Assembly (NCBI GenBank): GCA_963697705.1
Contig: CAVOPA010000017.1
Location: forward strand, 1,550,001-1,614,000
Length of the DNA: 64,000 nt
Direction of reading: 5' to 3'
Source: CAVUCH01 sp963697705
Lineage (GTDB): Bacteria; Acidobacteriota; Vicinamibacteria; Vicinamibacterales; JAENWD01
Position 1 is the stretch's first letter. Each line of letters starts with the position of its first letter. Shown piece after piece: positions 8,938 to 16,842 of this stretch. The notes beneath the pieces are model-generated. The model did no database searches, was not told the origin of the DNA, and saw only the letters and a list, made by a program, of their open reading frames with translations. The translations under genes were made by a program, and so were the position numbers.

Positions 8938-10773
8938 CTACGACCGCTCCGGCGCCAGTTCCCAGAGCTCGGGCGAGCGCCACACGCGGTACTTGAGCAA
9001 CGCGCGCTCGTGGCCGAATTCCTTCGGCAGTCGATCGTAGAACTTGTCGAAGAACTCCTCGTGCACGTTGACGTCCTCGCTGTGAGCCTCCCGGTTGACA
9101 CTCATCAGCTGATTGAAGCGCTCGCGCGAGAAGTCCAAGCCGGTCCAGCAGATGTCCTCGTACCGCGGCATCCACCCGAGCGGGCTCTCCACGCCGCGGC
9201 CACGGCCGTGCACCCGATCGAGGATCCAGTTCAAGACGCGCATGTTCTCGCCGAACCCGGGCCACAGGTACCTGCCGGTGTCATCGCGGCGGAACCAGTT
9301 CACCCGGAAGATCCGCGGCGGATCGGGGATATGCCGGCCGAAGTTCAGCCAGTGCGAGAAGTAGTCGGCCATGTTGTAGCCGCAGAACGGCAGCATCGCC
9401 ATGGGATCGCGGCGCATGGCGGCCTGGCCGACGGCAGCGGCCGTCGCCTCGGAGCCCATCGTGGCCGCGAGGTACACGCCGTGCGCCCAGTTGAACGACT
9501 GGAACACCAGCGGGACGTTGCGGCTCTGGCGCCCGCCGAAGATGAACGCGCTCACGGGCACGCCTCCCGGGTTCTCCCACTCGGGATCGATCGACGGGCA
9601 CTGCGCAGCCGGCACCGTGAAGCGCGCGTTGGGGTGCGCCGCCGGCTCGGTGGACGCGGGCGTCCAGTCACGGCCGTGCCAGTCGATCAGGTGTGCGGGC
9701 GGATCGCTCATCCCTTCCCACCACACGTCCCCTTCGTCGGTCAGGGCGACGTTGGTGAAGATGCAGTTCGCGCTCAGCATCGCCATGGCGTTGGGGTTCG
9801 ATCTCGCGGAAGTGCCCGGGGCGACGCCGAAGAAGCCCGCCTCCGGGTTGATGGCGTAAATGCGGCCGTCCGGCGCCGGCTTGATCCAGGCGATGTCGTC
9901 GCCGACGGTCCACACCTTCCAGCCCTCGAATCCCTTCGGCGGGATCATCATGGCGAAGTTCGTCTTGCCGCACGCGCTCGGGAAGGCGGCGCAGACGTAC
10001 GTCTTCTCACCATCGGGACGCTCGACGCCGACGATCAGCATGTGCTCGGCGAGCCAGCCCTCGTCGCGCGCCATCACGCTCGCGACCCGCAGGGCGAAGC
10101 ACTTCTTGCCGAGCAGGGCGTTGCCGCCGTAGCCGCTGCCGAAGGACCAGATCAAGCGGTCGTCGGTGAAGTGCGCGATGTAGGTGTTCTCGGGATTACA
10201 AGGCCAGGGCACGTCGGGCTGGCCCGGCTGGAGCGGAACGCCGACCGAGTGCACGCACGGCACGAACTCGCCGTCGGTGCCGAGCGCATCGAGCGCGCGT
10301 TGTCCCATGCGCGTCATGATCCGCATGTTGGCGACGACGTAGGGGGAGTCGGTGAGCTGCACGCCGAGCTGCGAGATCGGCGACCCGATCGGGCCCATGC
10401 TGAAGGGGACGACGTACATCGTCCGGCCGCGCATGCACCCGGTCGAGAGCTCCTGGAGGATGCCCTTCAGCTCCTTCGGGTTCATCCAGTTGTTGGTGGG
10501 ACCCGCGTCTCCCTTCCGGCGTGGGGCGATGAAGGTTCGGTGCTCGACGCGCGCGACGTCCCGGGGGTCCGAGCGACACAGGTAGCTGTTCGGGCGCTTC
10601 TCGGGATTCAGCCGCACGAACGTCCCGCTCGCCACCATGTACCCACACAACCGGTCGTACTCCTGCTGCGAGCCGTCGCACCAGAGAACGGCGTCGGGCT
10701 GGCACATCGCGCGGATTTCATCGACCCAGGCGAGCAGCCTGGCGTGACGCGTCGGGGAGCTGGCGGTCGACAT
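8938..10773 (-). CDS. pckG: Phosphoenolpyruvate carboxykinase (GTP)
   Basis: This 611-residue cytoplasmic enzyme converts oxaloacetate and GTP to phosphoenolpyruvate, the entry step of gluconeogenesis. It is the GTP class, not the ATP class. Visible are WCDGSQQEYDRL near the N-terminus, YVVPFSMGPIGSP, the P-loop with the hyper-reactive Cys in FPSACGKTNFAMM, VGDDIAWIKP (metal and nucleotide loop), NPEAGFFGVAPGTS, and FIFGGRQSRNVPLVFQSF with FGENMRVLNW. Length is normal. The ATG at 10773 follows GGAG by nine bases; a GTG nine bases earlier is possible. The gene is monocistronic, with repeats on both sides. It would support growth on organic acids or amino acids. Confidence 0.97.
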   Translation of the reverse strand: MSTASSPTRHARLLAWVDEIRAMCQPDAVLWCDGSQQEYDRLCGYMVASGTFVRLNPEKRPNSYLCRSDPRDVARVEHRTFIAPRRKGDAGPTNNWMNPKELKGILQELSTGCMRGRTMYVVPFSMGPIGSPISQLGVQLTDSPYVVANMRIMTRMGQRALDALGTDGEFVPCVHSVGVPLQPGQPDVPWPCNPENTYIAHFTDDRLIWSFGSGYGGNALLGKKCFALRVASVMARDEGWLAEHMLIVGVERPDGEKTYVCAAFPSACGKTNFAMMIPPKGFEGWKVWTVGDDIAWIKPAPDGRIYAINPEAGFFGVAPGTSARSNPNAMAMLSANCIFTNVALTDEGDVWWEGMSDPPAHLIDWHGRDWTPASTEPAAHPNARFTVPAAQCPSIDPEWENPGGVPVSAFIFGGRQSRNVPLVFQSFNWAHGVYLAATMGSEATAAAVGQAAMRRDPMAMLPFCGYNMADYFSHWLNFGRHIPDPPRIFRVNWFRRDDTGRYLWPGFGENMRVLNWILDRVHGRGRGVESPLGWMPRYEDICWTGLDFSRERFNQLMSVNREAHSEDVNVHEEFFDKFYDRLPKEFGHERALLKYRVWRSPELWELAPERS

Positions 10774-10982
10774 GCAATGCACTCCGGGTGCGAAGACGTG
10801 CGAGATGCCACACGGCCCGCGTCCCCGAAGTATAGCGATCTGATCGCCCTGTCGAGTTCAGATGCCGGCCAGGCGCGATCGGCTCAACGCCGGCGGCTCA
10901 GGCTGCCCGGGCCCCTGGCTCTCGCCCTTGGCCCTGGATGGCCAGCCGCTCGCTCGACGTGTATCCCTATTCACTTGATTGG

Positions 10983-11242
10983 TACGGTTCCGGGTTCCGG
11001 GTTCTGGGTTCCAGGTTGGGTTCCAGGTTCCGGGTTCGTTCCAAGTTCCTGTTCACGGTTCTGGGTTCCGGGTTCCGAGTGCCGGGTTCGTGATATCGCC
11101 GTCGCTCCAATCGAGTCTGCGACGACCCTGGAACTCGGAACCAAGGAACCCGGAACCGTTGAACCGCCAGGGAACCTGGAACGAACGAGGAACGAGGAAC
11201 CCAACCTGGAACCCAGAACCCGGAACCCGGCACCGTACTCAA
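10983..11242. repeat. Large palindromic heptamer repeat, GGTTCCG units (element A)
   Basis: The left arm is built of GGTTCCG, GGTTCCG, GGTTCTG, GGTTCCA and related units. The right arm (about 11165-11242) is close to its reverse complement, ending CCCGGAACCCGGCACCGTAC. The near-perfect outer arms are about 60-75 bases. The non-repetitive centre contains CCAATCGAGTCTGCGACGA. No protein-like reading is convincing in either direction. It could extrude as a cruciform or form a long RNA hairpin between the pckG promoter region and the dinB-like gene. Confidence 0.88.
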
Positions 11243-11326
11243 CAAAATGAGTTCCGAGTCTACTTGTCCGCGATCTCCTTCTTGTACGCTTCCAGTGCCC
11301 GAAGCCTGGACAGATTCGCCCCGGCG

Positions 11327-11854
11327 CTACCTTTTCGAACTCGGCGGCACCATTCCCTTGATCCGGAAGTAGGTGACGAGATTGCCGTAGTGTTCGTTGA
11401 GGTGACCGGTGTTGCCGGCCAGCGCACCGACACGCGCGGCCTTGGGCCTCCCGAACGGCATCGCCACGGATTCGCCGGCCGTCGTGTCCGTCAGCGCGGT
11501 AAACGCCGTGTCGCAGTACGCGAGCGACTCGTCGAGCGCCTTCACGATGGCCGCTTTCGTCGTCGCGGTCTTCTCGAACGCGTCCTCCTCGTGCGGCGGC
11601 GCTTCGCCTTTGGCGGCGGAACAAAAGACGTAGTTGGCCCCGGCGATGTGCGCGAGCATCTGGCCGAACGTGCGGACGGAGTCCACGGGGCGGAAGGCGT
11701 AGTCGGCCTCGGGCATCTGCTCCGCGGATTCGCGGATGTTGGTGCGCGCCCCTTGCCAGTTGGCGCGAATGGCATCGCTGACAGGATTCGTCGTCTGGGC
11801 GCCGGCGGCGGCAGTCAGGCTCAGACATGCGGCCACGGCCAAAGCAATACGCAT
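11327..11854 (-). CDS. Exported DinB-like four-helix protein
   Basis: This is a 175-residue protein of the DinB/YfiT-like superfamily. It has a signal peptide (MRIALAVAACLSLTAAAGAQ) and therefore is probably periplasmic, as is common for acidobacterial copies. Helical segments include IRANWQGARTNIRESAEQMP, DSVRTFGQMLAHIAGANYVF with the usual first metal His, and GNTGHLNEHYGNLVTYFRIK supplying the paired C-terminal His residues. The three His positions fit the family metal site, though the bound thiol or substrate is unknown. The start is fixed by GAGG eight bases before the ATG. It sits between two palindromic repeat elements. Confidence 0.82.
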   Translation of the reverse strand: MRIALAVAACLSLTAAAGAQTTNPVSDAIRANWQGARTNIRESAEQMPEADYAFRPVDSVRTFGQMLAHIAGANYVFCSAAKGEAPPHEEDAFEKTATTKAAIVKALDESLAYCDTAFTALTDTTAGESVAMPFGRPKAARVGALAGNTGHLNEHYGNLVTYFRIKGMVPPSSKR

Positions 11855-12188
11855 AGGTGTCCTCGAGTGCGGCGGTCGTCCTGTGCACACCGGCCTGCCG
11901 GCGGGCATGGGACGCTGGCCGCGAACGCGCTGCGACAGGTTGTCGCAGGGAGAGTGGATTATAGCCGTCAGTGCCGGCGCGAGAGATAGACGCCCACGGC
12001 CGCAAGCCCGCCAGCGAGCACCAGCGCGCGAACGACGCGGAACAGGCTGACGACTCAGACGATTCCCGAGGCCAAGGCGACCACTGCACCCACCTATGAC
12101 CAGGCGATGTCGTCAGGTTGATGACAAAAAACGAGTGCGAGGATCAGTGGAGCGGTGAACAGGAACTTAGACCCGGAACTCCGTTGTG

Positions 12189-12430
12189 TTGAGTACGGTT
12201 CCGGGTTCCGAGTTCTGGGTTCCAGATTGGGTTCCAGGGTCCGGGTTCGTTCCAAGTTCCTTGTTCACGGGTTCCGGGTTCCAAGTGCCGGGTTCCTGAT
12301 ACGCGCCAATCGAGCCTGCGACGAACCTGGAACTCGGAACCAAGGAACCCGGAACCGTTGAACCCCCGGGAACCTGGAACGAACGGGGAACCCGGCACCC
12401 AACCTGGAACCCAGAACTCGGAACCCCGGA
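12189..12430. repeat. Large palindromic heptamer repeat, GGTTCCG units (element B)
   Basis: This is a second copy of the element at 10983-11242, in the same orientation and about 1.2 kb away. Its arms again consist of GGTTCCG-type units on the left and CGGAACC-type units on the right. The centre is CCAATCGAGCCTGCGACGAA, nearly identical to that of element A. The left edge GTTGAGTACGGTTCC mirrors the right edge of element A (GTACTCAAC). The copies differ by small gains and losses of units. Confidence 0.88.
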
Positions 12431-12443
12431 AAGGCGGAGTATG

Positions 12444-12586
12444 GAATCCGGAATTAGACTGTCGCAAGTGCCGGTTCGCAATTCGGAATGCTCAGGTTCG
12501 AGGCGCGAACTGCGGGCATTCCGAAATCCGAACTCTGAGATCCGACCTAACTCGAACTCCGCACTCCGAATTCCGAATTGTGAGCC
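12444..12586. repeat. Heptamer repeat tract, ATTCCGA/CCGAATT units, partly inverted
   Basis: Ten in-phase 7-base units run from 12517: CATTCCG, AAATCCG, AACTCTG, AGATCCG, ACCTAAC, TCGAACT, CCGCACT, CCGAATT, CCGAATT, GTGAGCC. Reverse-oriented pieces (GAATCCGGAATT, CAATTCGGAATGC) lie to the left, giving a loose inverted repeat. The tract abuts the stop codon of the small minus-strand gene. Confidence 0.75.
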
Positions 12587-12873
12587 TAGCGACGTCTGAG
12601 CGTTCGCCCGGCCGCCTTGGCGCGCTCCGGATACTGCGCTTCCGGCCGTTCTGCCGGGTCCGCGACCTCATCGCGGCTGATGCCTTCGTCGTGCCGCCGG
12701 TTGGTGCGATCCCAGTCGCCGCGGGCGATGTCACGGTTCCGATCGCGCTGCAACACGGGAGCGGCACTGCCGCCGCGAATCTCCTCTCCTATCTCCTGGC
12801 GGACGCCCTGCACCGTCTGCCGATCCTTCTTGGGTGGTCCGGACTGCTGTCCGCGGATCCCTCGATGGCCCAT
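12586..12873 (-). CDS. Small basic hydrophilic protein of unknown function
   Basis: This is a 95-residue protein beginning MGHRGIRGQQSGPPKKDRQT. A consensus GGAGGT ribosome site seven bases upstream of the ATG makes it a credible gene despite its size. It is highly charged, with no signal peptide or membrane segment and many Arg, Asp and Glu residues (DRNRDIARGDWDRTNRRHDE), and it is probably disordered. I recognise no domain. Its last codons adjoin a CCGAATT heptamer tract. It is transcribed divergently from the secreted protein at 12972. Confidence 0.6.
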   Translation of the reverse strand: MGHRGIRGQQSGPPKKDRQTVQGVRQEIGEEIRGGSAAPVLQRDRNRDIARGDWDRTNRRHDEGISRDEVADPAERPEAQYPERAKAAGRTLRRR

Positions 12874-12971
12874 GCGTGTACCTCCTGAGACGGCCGCGGT
12901 TGCAGCGCCCATGCCAGAAACGGGTGAGCCGTTTGACGCTAGACTGGCGCATTCGCAGGACGGGAGGACAC

Positions 12972-13811
12972 ATGACGCCTGCAACTCGGCTGGTCATCGC
13001 ACGGAGCGCCGCGGTCGCGCTCGCGCTGGTGCTCAGCACCCGGCCTGCGCCTGCGGCGGACCTGCAACAGAAAACGGTCGACGCCTTCGACCGCTACGTG
13101 CGGCTGAGCGAAGCGCGCATGGACGTGGAAGAGCGCGGCGACACCCGTTTCCTGTACACCGACGGGCTCGCGCCGGCCGAGAAGGCCGCCGCCGAGCACG
13201 AGGCGCGCAGCACCGTGCCGTTCATGGCGAGGATGGAGACCCGCGAGGGTGGGCGGCGCATCGAGGTGCCCGATGGGCTCGTGCACCACTGGGTCGGCGT
13301 CGTGTTCATGCCGGGCGTCACCGTCGATCAGACCGTGGCCCTGATGCAGGCATACGATCGCCACGCTGAGATCTTCGCACCCGTGATCGTGCGCTCGAAG
13401 CTGCTCGCACGCGATGGCGATCGCTTCCGCTTCTACCTGCGGTTCTACGTCAAGAAGGTCATCGGCGTCACGAGCGACACCGAGCACGAGGCGGTGTTCG
13501 GCCGGCCGGCGCCCACGCGTGCCTTCAGTCGCCTGCACAGCACGCGAATCGCCGAAGTCGACGATGCGGGCACGCCAACGGAGCGAGAGAGGCCGGTCGG
13601 CACCGGCCATGGGTTCCTGTGGCGGCTGAACACCTATTGGCGGTTCGCGGAACGCGACGGCGGCACCTGGGTGCAGTGCGAGTCGATCACGCTGACGCGC
13701 GACATCCCGACCGGGCTCGGATGGCTGATCGGCCGGTTCGTGACGGAGATCCCGCGAGAGTCGCTGACCTTCACGCTGGCAACCGCGCGCAAGGCGCTGG
13801 TGAAGGGCTGA
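12972..13811 (+). CDS. Secreted protein of unknown function
   Basis: This 279-residue protein has a clear signal peptide (about residues 1-30, ending RPAPAADLQQ). The start is set by GGGAGGACAC upstream of the ATG. The body carries HHWVGVVFMPGVTVDQTV, AYDRHAEIFAPVIVRSKLL and FRFYLRFYVKKVIGVTSD. It ends with a WVQCESITLTRDIPTGLGW block and RESLTFTLATARKAL. The alternation of strands and a long C-terminal helix recalls START/SRPBCC-type ligand-binding folds, but this is an impression only. It converges with the inositol oxygenase gene, 14 bases away. Confidence 0.75.
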   Translation: MTPATRLVIARSAAVALALVLSTRPAPAADLQQKTVDAFDRYVRLSEARMDVEERGDTRFLYTDGLAPAEKAAAEHEARSTVPFMARMETREGGRRIEVPDGLVHHWVGVVFMPGVTVDQTVALMQAYDRHAEIFAPVIVRSKLLARDGDRFRFYLRFYVKKVIGVTSDTEHEAVFGRPAPTRAFSRLHSTRIAEVDDAGTPTERERPVGTGHGFLWRLNTYWRFAERDGGTWVQCESITLTRDIPTGLGWLIGRFVTEIPRESLTFTLATARKALVKG

Positions 13812-13825
13812 GGCCAGCCCGTCGT

Positions 13826-14638
13826 CTACCAGCGCAGGGGCGCGGGGAAGAACTCGTCGATCAGCTCCTCGTAGTACGGCCGAAGCGCCTGCACGTCCGG
13901 CTTGCCGTCACCCTTCGAATAGAGGTCGTAGCGGTTGAACGCCTTGACCCACTTGACCATCTCGCGGTCCCGCTGGTTGGTGAGAGGCTCATACGCCCCG
14001 TCTTTGTGCCAGGGGTAGAACGAGTGATACCGGAGCGCGTACAGCGCCTCCACGGGCAGGTGGTCCTTCACTACGTGGTAGATGTACTCGTCGTGGCCCC
14101 AGGACATGTGCACGCTGTCGAGGCCGATCCCTTCTGTGTACATGCCGAGCGGGGTGGAGTACACCGGGTGGCGCGAGTCCGGGTTCAGCTCGAAGAACTC
14201 GTGGTACACGATCGACGGGTCGTGCGCGCACCCGACCGGGAACGTGTCGCCGACGACGGCCCACTGAGGCTCGCCCCAGAGGCACAGGATTTTCCCGAGA
14301 TCGTGGATGAGCCCCGCCGCGATGAACCAACGCGGCTGGTTTGCGCGCCGGATGGACTCGGCCGTCTGCATCGCGTGCTCAATCTGGGTGAGGTCGATGT
14401 CGGGGTCGCTGTCGTCCACGAGTGAATTCAGGTACTCGAGCGCTTCCCAGATCCGCATCGTCCGGCGATCCAGTGAGAGATACTCGCGCTTCTTCGCCCG
14501 CACGAAGTCGACCGTCTGGTGCAGGTGGTTCTGCCGGTAGAACTCACGGACCGACGGCCGTTCCTCGGCGGCAAAGTTGCGGAACGCATCGGCGGGCTTG
14601 GGTTGGTTGACGGCGCCGACCGGATTGGACTGCTGCAC
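13826..14638 (-). CDS. Inositol oxygenase (MIOX family)
   Basis: This is a 270-residue non-haem di-iron enzyme that cleaves myo-inositol to D-glucuronate using O2. It resembles eukaryotic MIOX closely enough to place all six metal ligands of the human enzyme: H88 (QIEHAMQTAE), H112 and D113 (LIHDLGKILCLWGE), H182 (SWGHDEYIY), H205 (RYHSFYPWH) and D238 (FNRYDLYSK). The GTG start at 14638 follows GGAGG closely. MIOX is uncommon in bacteria. No glucuronate isomerase or inositol transporter is adjacent, so the downstream route lies elsewhere. A heptamer repeat separates it from the proline dehydrogenase gene on the same strand. Confidence 0.93.
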   Translation of the reverse strand: MQQSNPVGAVNQPKPADAFRNFAAEERPSVREFYRQNHLHQTVDFVRAKKREYLSLDRRTMRIWEALEYLNSLVDDSDPDIDLTQIEHAMQTAESIRRANQPRWFIAAGLIHDLGKILCLWGEPQWAVVGDTFPVGCAHDPSIVYHEFFELNPDSRHPVYSTPLGMYTEGIGLDSVHMSWGHDEYIYHVVKDHLPVEALYALRYHSFYPWHKDGAYEPLTNQRDREMVKWVKAFNRYDLYSKGDGKPDVQALRPYYEELIDEFFPAPLRW

Positions 14639-14745
14639 GGGAACCTCCTTGCGGGCTCCGGGGATTCATGGCGATCAGGTGTGATCCCGACGGTAGCACA
14701 CCCGCTCGCTGCCGCCAATGCGGCGGGCACGGTCGATCGTGTCCA

Positions 14746-14787
14746 CACCCTGCATCCTGCATTCATCATCCGGCATCCGACAATCTG
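14746..14787. repeat. Heptamer repeat tract, CATCCTG/CATCCGG units
   Basis: Six 7-base units in phase: CACCCTG, CATCCTG, CATTCAT, CATCCGG, CATCCGA, CAATCTG. It lies in the gap between the proline dehydrogenase stop and the MIOX start. Confidence 0.75.
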
Positions 14788-14798
14788 TTCCGTCGCGC

Positions 14799-15731
14799 TC
14801 AGCTTTCCCGCAGGCTCTTCAGCACGAACCACACGTTGGCCGGCCGTTCCGCGAGCCGCCGCATGTACCACGGAAACCAGTAGGCGCCGTACGCGACCAG
14901 GACGCGTACGGGCACGCCTTGATGCGCGAGGCGCAGCTGGGCGTCGCGCTGGATGCCGTAGAGCATGTGCACCTCGAAAGCCGTCGCCGGTAGCCCGCGG
15001 GCGCGCGCGTGCTCACGCATGCCGTCGATGAGCGCCACGTCGTGGGTGCCGAGCACGGCGCGCAGCCCCGCCGCCCTCGCGCGCTCGCCCACCATCGTTT
15101 CGGCCAGCGCGCGGTAGTTCGCGTCGACGTCGGTCTTCTTCGGAAACGCGAGCGTCCGCGGCTCGTTGTACGCGCCCTTCACGAGCCGGACGCCCGCCCC
15201 GATGTCGATCATGGCGGCGAGGTCGTCGGCCGTGCGATAGAGATACGCCTGGAGACACACGCCGACGCGGGGGAACTCGGCGCGCACACGCCGCGTGAGA
15301 TCCAGCGTCACGTCGACATAGGACGTCTGCTCCATGTCGATCCACAGGTAGTTGCCGGAGGCGTGCGCGCGCTCGGCCAGCGCGCGGACGTGCACATAGC
15401 ACCGCTCGCGATCGAAGTCGAGCCCGAGCTGCGTCAGTTTCACCGACGGCTCCGGCACCGGCACTGCCGCGCGTACGCGATCGATCGCCTCGAGGTAGTG
15501 AGCGGCGACGGCGTCGGCCTCGGCGGGATCCGCGACGTTCTCGCCCAGCCGCGTGAACACGGCCTGGATGCCGTCGGGCGCGAGGCCCTGCACGGCGCGC
15601 AGCATGTCGTCGAGCTCCTCGCCCGGCATGAAGCGCGACACGGCCCGGCGGACGAACGCGTGCTTCGTCGCACGCTCACGCAGCCACCGGTTCTGTGAGC
15701 CGGCGAGCAGGAGGGAGCGCATCAGGGACAT
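14799..15731 (-). CDS. Proline dehydrogenase
   Basis: This 310-residue FAD-dependent enzyme oxidises proline to delta-1-pyrroline-5-carboxylate at the membrane face. It is the single-domain type; no P5C dehydrogenase is fused or adjacent. The barrel motifs are all present: SVKLTQLGLDFDRERC, YLWIDMEQTSYVDVTL, GVCLQAYLYRTADDL, VRLVKGAYNEP, FEVHMLYGIQRDAQLR, and the C-terminal FPWYMRRLAERPANVW that binds substrate. The ATG at 15731 is chosen because homology starts there; the frame remains open far upstream but that stretch is not protein-like. The ribosome site is weak. Confidence 0.92.
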   Translation of the reverse strand: MSLMRSLLLAGSQNRWLRERATKHAFVRRAVSRFMPGEELDDMLRAVQGLAPDGIQAVFTRLGENVADPAEADAVAAHYLEAIDRVRAAVPVPEPSVKLTQLGLDFDRERCYVHVRALAERAHASGNYLWIDMEQTSYVDVTLDLTRRVRAEFPRVGVCLQAYLYRTADDLAAMIDIGAGVRLVKGAYNEPRTLAFPKKTDVDANYRALAETMVGERARAAGLRAVLGTHDVALIDGMREHARARGLPATAFEVHMLYGIQRDAQLRLAHQGVPVRVLVAYGAYWFPWYMRRLAERPANVWFVLKSLRES

Positions 15732-16036
15732 TGGACGACTCCGGCGAGAAGTGAGGCTGCGGGCTTCAGCCGGCATCGAGCTTGGGTCCTGCCCAGACGT
15801 GCCGCCTTCGGCGGCCGGCCTCAGCCTGGAAGCTTGCTGAAAAACGGTCCTTTGTGCAACGGCAACGAGATGGTGGGCAACAGTCTGAAGCAAGTGCTGG
15901 AATGAAATCGTGCGTCGGGAGAGCGGAACAGCCCATCGAGAATCGATCGGAGACGCACCCAGAAAACTCACGCCCAGAGATGATGGCTCGATCTGCGCCG
16001 CGTCCATGCCGCTCAAATGCTTCCGTCGGTCCGCCG
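15732..16036. other. Gene-free stretch with a GC-rich hairpin
   Basis: No credible gene is seen. GCCGCC-TTC-GGCGGC (15801-15815) is a compact hairpin between the YCII and proline dehydrogenase genes and may be a terminator. TGCTGAAAAACG (15835-15846) recurs exactly at 19101-19112. The open frame across this stretch has no family features. Confidence 0.5.
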
Positions 16037-16378
16037 TCAGTGAAACGGACGCACTTCGACCGACGCCCGACAGGCGACGGCGGCCTTGCGCCCCCACGCC
16101 AGCGCCTCGTCGAGGTCAGTGGCTTCGAGCACCCAAAAACCACCGATGTGTTCCTTGGTCTCCGCGTACGGCCCGTCGCTGATGAGCACCTTACCTGCGG
16201 GTTGCAATCGCAGCGACCTCGCGCTGCTTTCCGGTTGCAGGCCGCCAGCAAAAACCCTGACACCAGCCGCCTGCATCTCGCCGTTGAGCGCGTCTATTTC
16301 GCGCCCCATCGCTTCGTCCTCTGAGACGGCCGGGTCGTACTTCTCGGGGCGGTAAATAGCGACCAAATACTGTGTCAT
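16037..16378 (-). CDS. YCII/DGPF-domain protein
   Basis: This is a 113-residue protein of the YCII-related superfamily, in the DGPF subgroup often found beside ECF sigma factors; none is visible here. It begins MTQYLVAIYRPEKYDPAV and contains DGPYAETKEHIGGFWVLEA (from residue 68), the family signature. The DLDEALAWGRKA helix follows. AGGAG six bases before the ATG at 16378 fixes the start; a longer upstream reading is not supported. The biochemical role is undefined, and some relatives act as small dehydrochlorinase-like or stress proteins. Confidence 0.9.
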   Translation of the reverse strand: MTQYLVAIYRPEKYDPAVSEDEAMGREIDALNGEMQAAGVRVFAGGLQPESSARSLRLQPAGKVLISDGPYAETKEHIGGFWVLEATDLDEALAWGRKAAVACRASVEVRPFH

Positions 16379-16842
16379 GACATCTCCTTCGCTATATAGA
16401 TGAACGGCCGGACCCGAATTTCGACACATCGTCCAAGAAAGTTTCCGGCGGCTGCTACGTTGCAGGACTGCGGACGGATCGTACGCGATCGCGGACCGAG
16501 GTTCCGCCGACACTCAGCCGTTGAGTCTGGACTGGCGAGTGCGTGTGCAGCACGTCGCATAAAGGGTCAGTTTAGGGATCGACAGGTCCTCGTTGGCGAC
16601 GATCGAACCTCGCGACCGAGTCGACGGGACCATACCCAATCAAGTGAAAACAGGGCGCGAGGAGCCGGATCCGCACCCCTTATGCACCCTAGAGGCGACG
16701 GCCCGGTGCGCATGCCGCAGAACCACGGGCCGAGCAGAACATACTCGTTGTCTCCGGCGGCTGTGCATTGTCGCGTCGCGCCGACTCTGAATGTTGCAAA
16801 ATGACCGCGCTCTCTCGCCGATATGCGCACGGAGGTTCCACC
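16379..16842. other. Intergenic region between divergent genes
   Basis: About 460 bases separate the YCII gene (leftward) from the membrane protein at 16843 (rightward). It probably holds both promoters. I see no conserved protein, RNA gene or repeat here. Confidence 0.4.

Noticed and set aside
11000..11245. Frames reading through the GGTTCCG palindromes (repetitive VPGSGF, EPGTRN peptides)
   Set aside because: Both strands give the same repetitive peptide with no ribosome site; explained by the heptamer repeat.
15732..16097. Extended proline dehydrogenase start or an IS remnant in 15732-16097
   Set aside because: The extension has no family similarity and no transposase motif or paired terminal repeats could be identified.
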